Positions 5,540-5,636 of a stretch of DNA of 5,636 nt are shown here, piece by piece. This DNA comes from Parafannyhessea sp902761955 (GTDB lineage: Bacteria; Actinomycetota; Coriobacteriia; Coriobacteriales; Atopobiaceae). Numbering within the stretch: the first letter of the stretch is position 1; the number at the start of each line of letters is the position of its first letter. The translations under genes and the position numbers were made by a program. The DNA lies in NCBI GenBank assembly GCA_902761955.1, contig CACWMM010000086.1:1-5636 (forward strand), in the 5' to 3' direction. The notes beneath the pieces were generated by a model. That model saw only the letters and a list, made by a program, of their open reading frames with translations. It was not told where the DNA came from and did not search any database.

Positions 5540-5615
5540 GGGGAATTAGCTCAGTTGGGAGAGCGCATGACTGGCAGTCATGAGGTCAGGGGTTCGAATC
5601 CCCTATTCTCCACCA
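5540..5615 (+). tRNA. tRNA-Ala (anticodon GGC), CCA encoded
   Basis: A complete cloverleaf is readable. The acceptor stem GGGGAAT pairs with ATTCTCC (5605-5611), including the G3-U70 wobble pair that is the alanine identity element. The D arm is GCTC/GAGC. The anticodon stem CATGA/TCATG encloses CTGGCAG, giving anticodon GGC (reads GCC and GCU). The variable loop is AGGTC, and the T arm AGGGG/CCCCT encloses TTCGAAT. The discriminator is A and CCA (5613-5615) is encoded. The remaining 21 bases to the window end show no terminator, so another gene may follow on the transcript. Confidence 0.97.
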
Positions 5616-5636
5616 CGTAGACTCTGGGGCGGCGGC

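Noticed and set aside
4695..5615. A possible integrated element bounded by the two tRNA genes
   Set aside because: No integrase gene and no repeat of either tRNA 3' end are visible between or beside them; only one small gene lies in the interval.

Overview
The window is GC-rich, densely coding bacterial DNA with SD-led genes. It suggests a high-GC Gram-positive of the Coriobacteriia (Olsenella/Atopobium/Collinsella-like). This assignment is inference from the gene order rseP-ispG-proS, the base composition and the protein style; no 16S or other marker is present.

Bases 1-3426 look like one co-directional housekeeping run: the 3' end of a site-2 zinc metalloprotease (RseP/RasP type), ispG of the MEP isoprenoid pathway (27 nt downstream), and a full-length bacterial-type prolyl-tRNA synthetase with its editing insertion (63 nt downstream, TTG start). 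After a 93-nt spacer holding a stem-loop comes an FMN-dependent enzyme of the alpha-hydroxy-acid oxidase/dehydrogenase superfamily (GTG start at 3520). It carries an N-terminal four-cysteine cluster, and the canonical active-site tyrosine segment is replaced.

Bases 4546-4694 are distinctly AT-richer than the rest. They hold two adjacent inverted repeats and a good promoter for tRNA-Val(CAC), which is followed by a strong intrinsic terminator. Next is a 172-nt non-coding stretch, then a small minus-strand gene for an unrecognised four-helix membrane protein. Its roughly 90-nt leader contains two GC-rich hairpins, a nine-base G/C homopolymer and a possible anti-Shine-Dalgarno pairing. The window ends with tRNA-Ala(GGC), which has its own promoter.

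The first three genes link membrane proteolysis, isoprenoid precursor synthesis and translation; grouping of such genes is common in bacteria and need not mean shared function. I see no mobile element, CRISPR array or clear novel multi-gene system. The points most worth a second look are the cysteine-cluster FMN protein, the structured leader of the membrane protein, and the palindromes around the tRNA-Val promoter.
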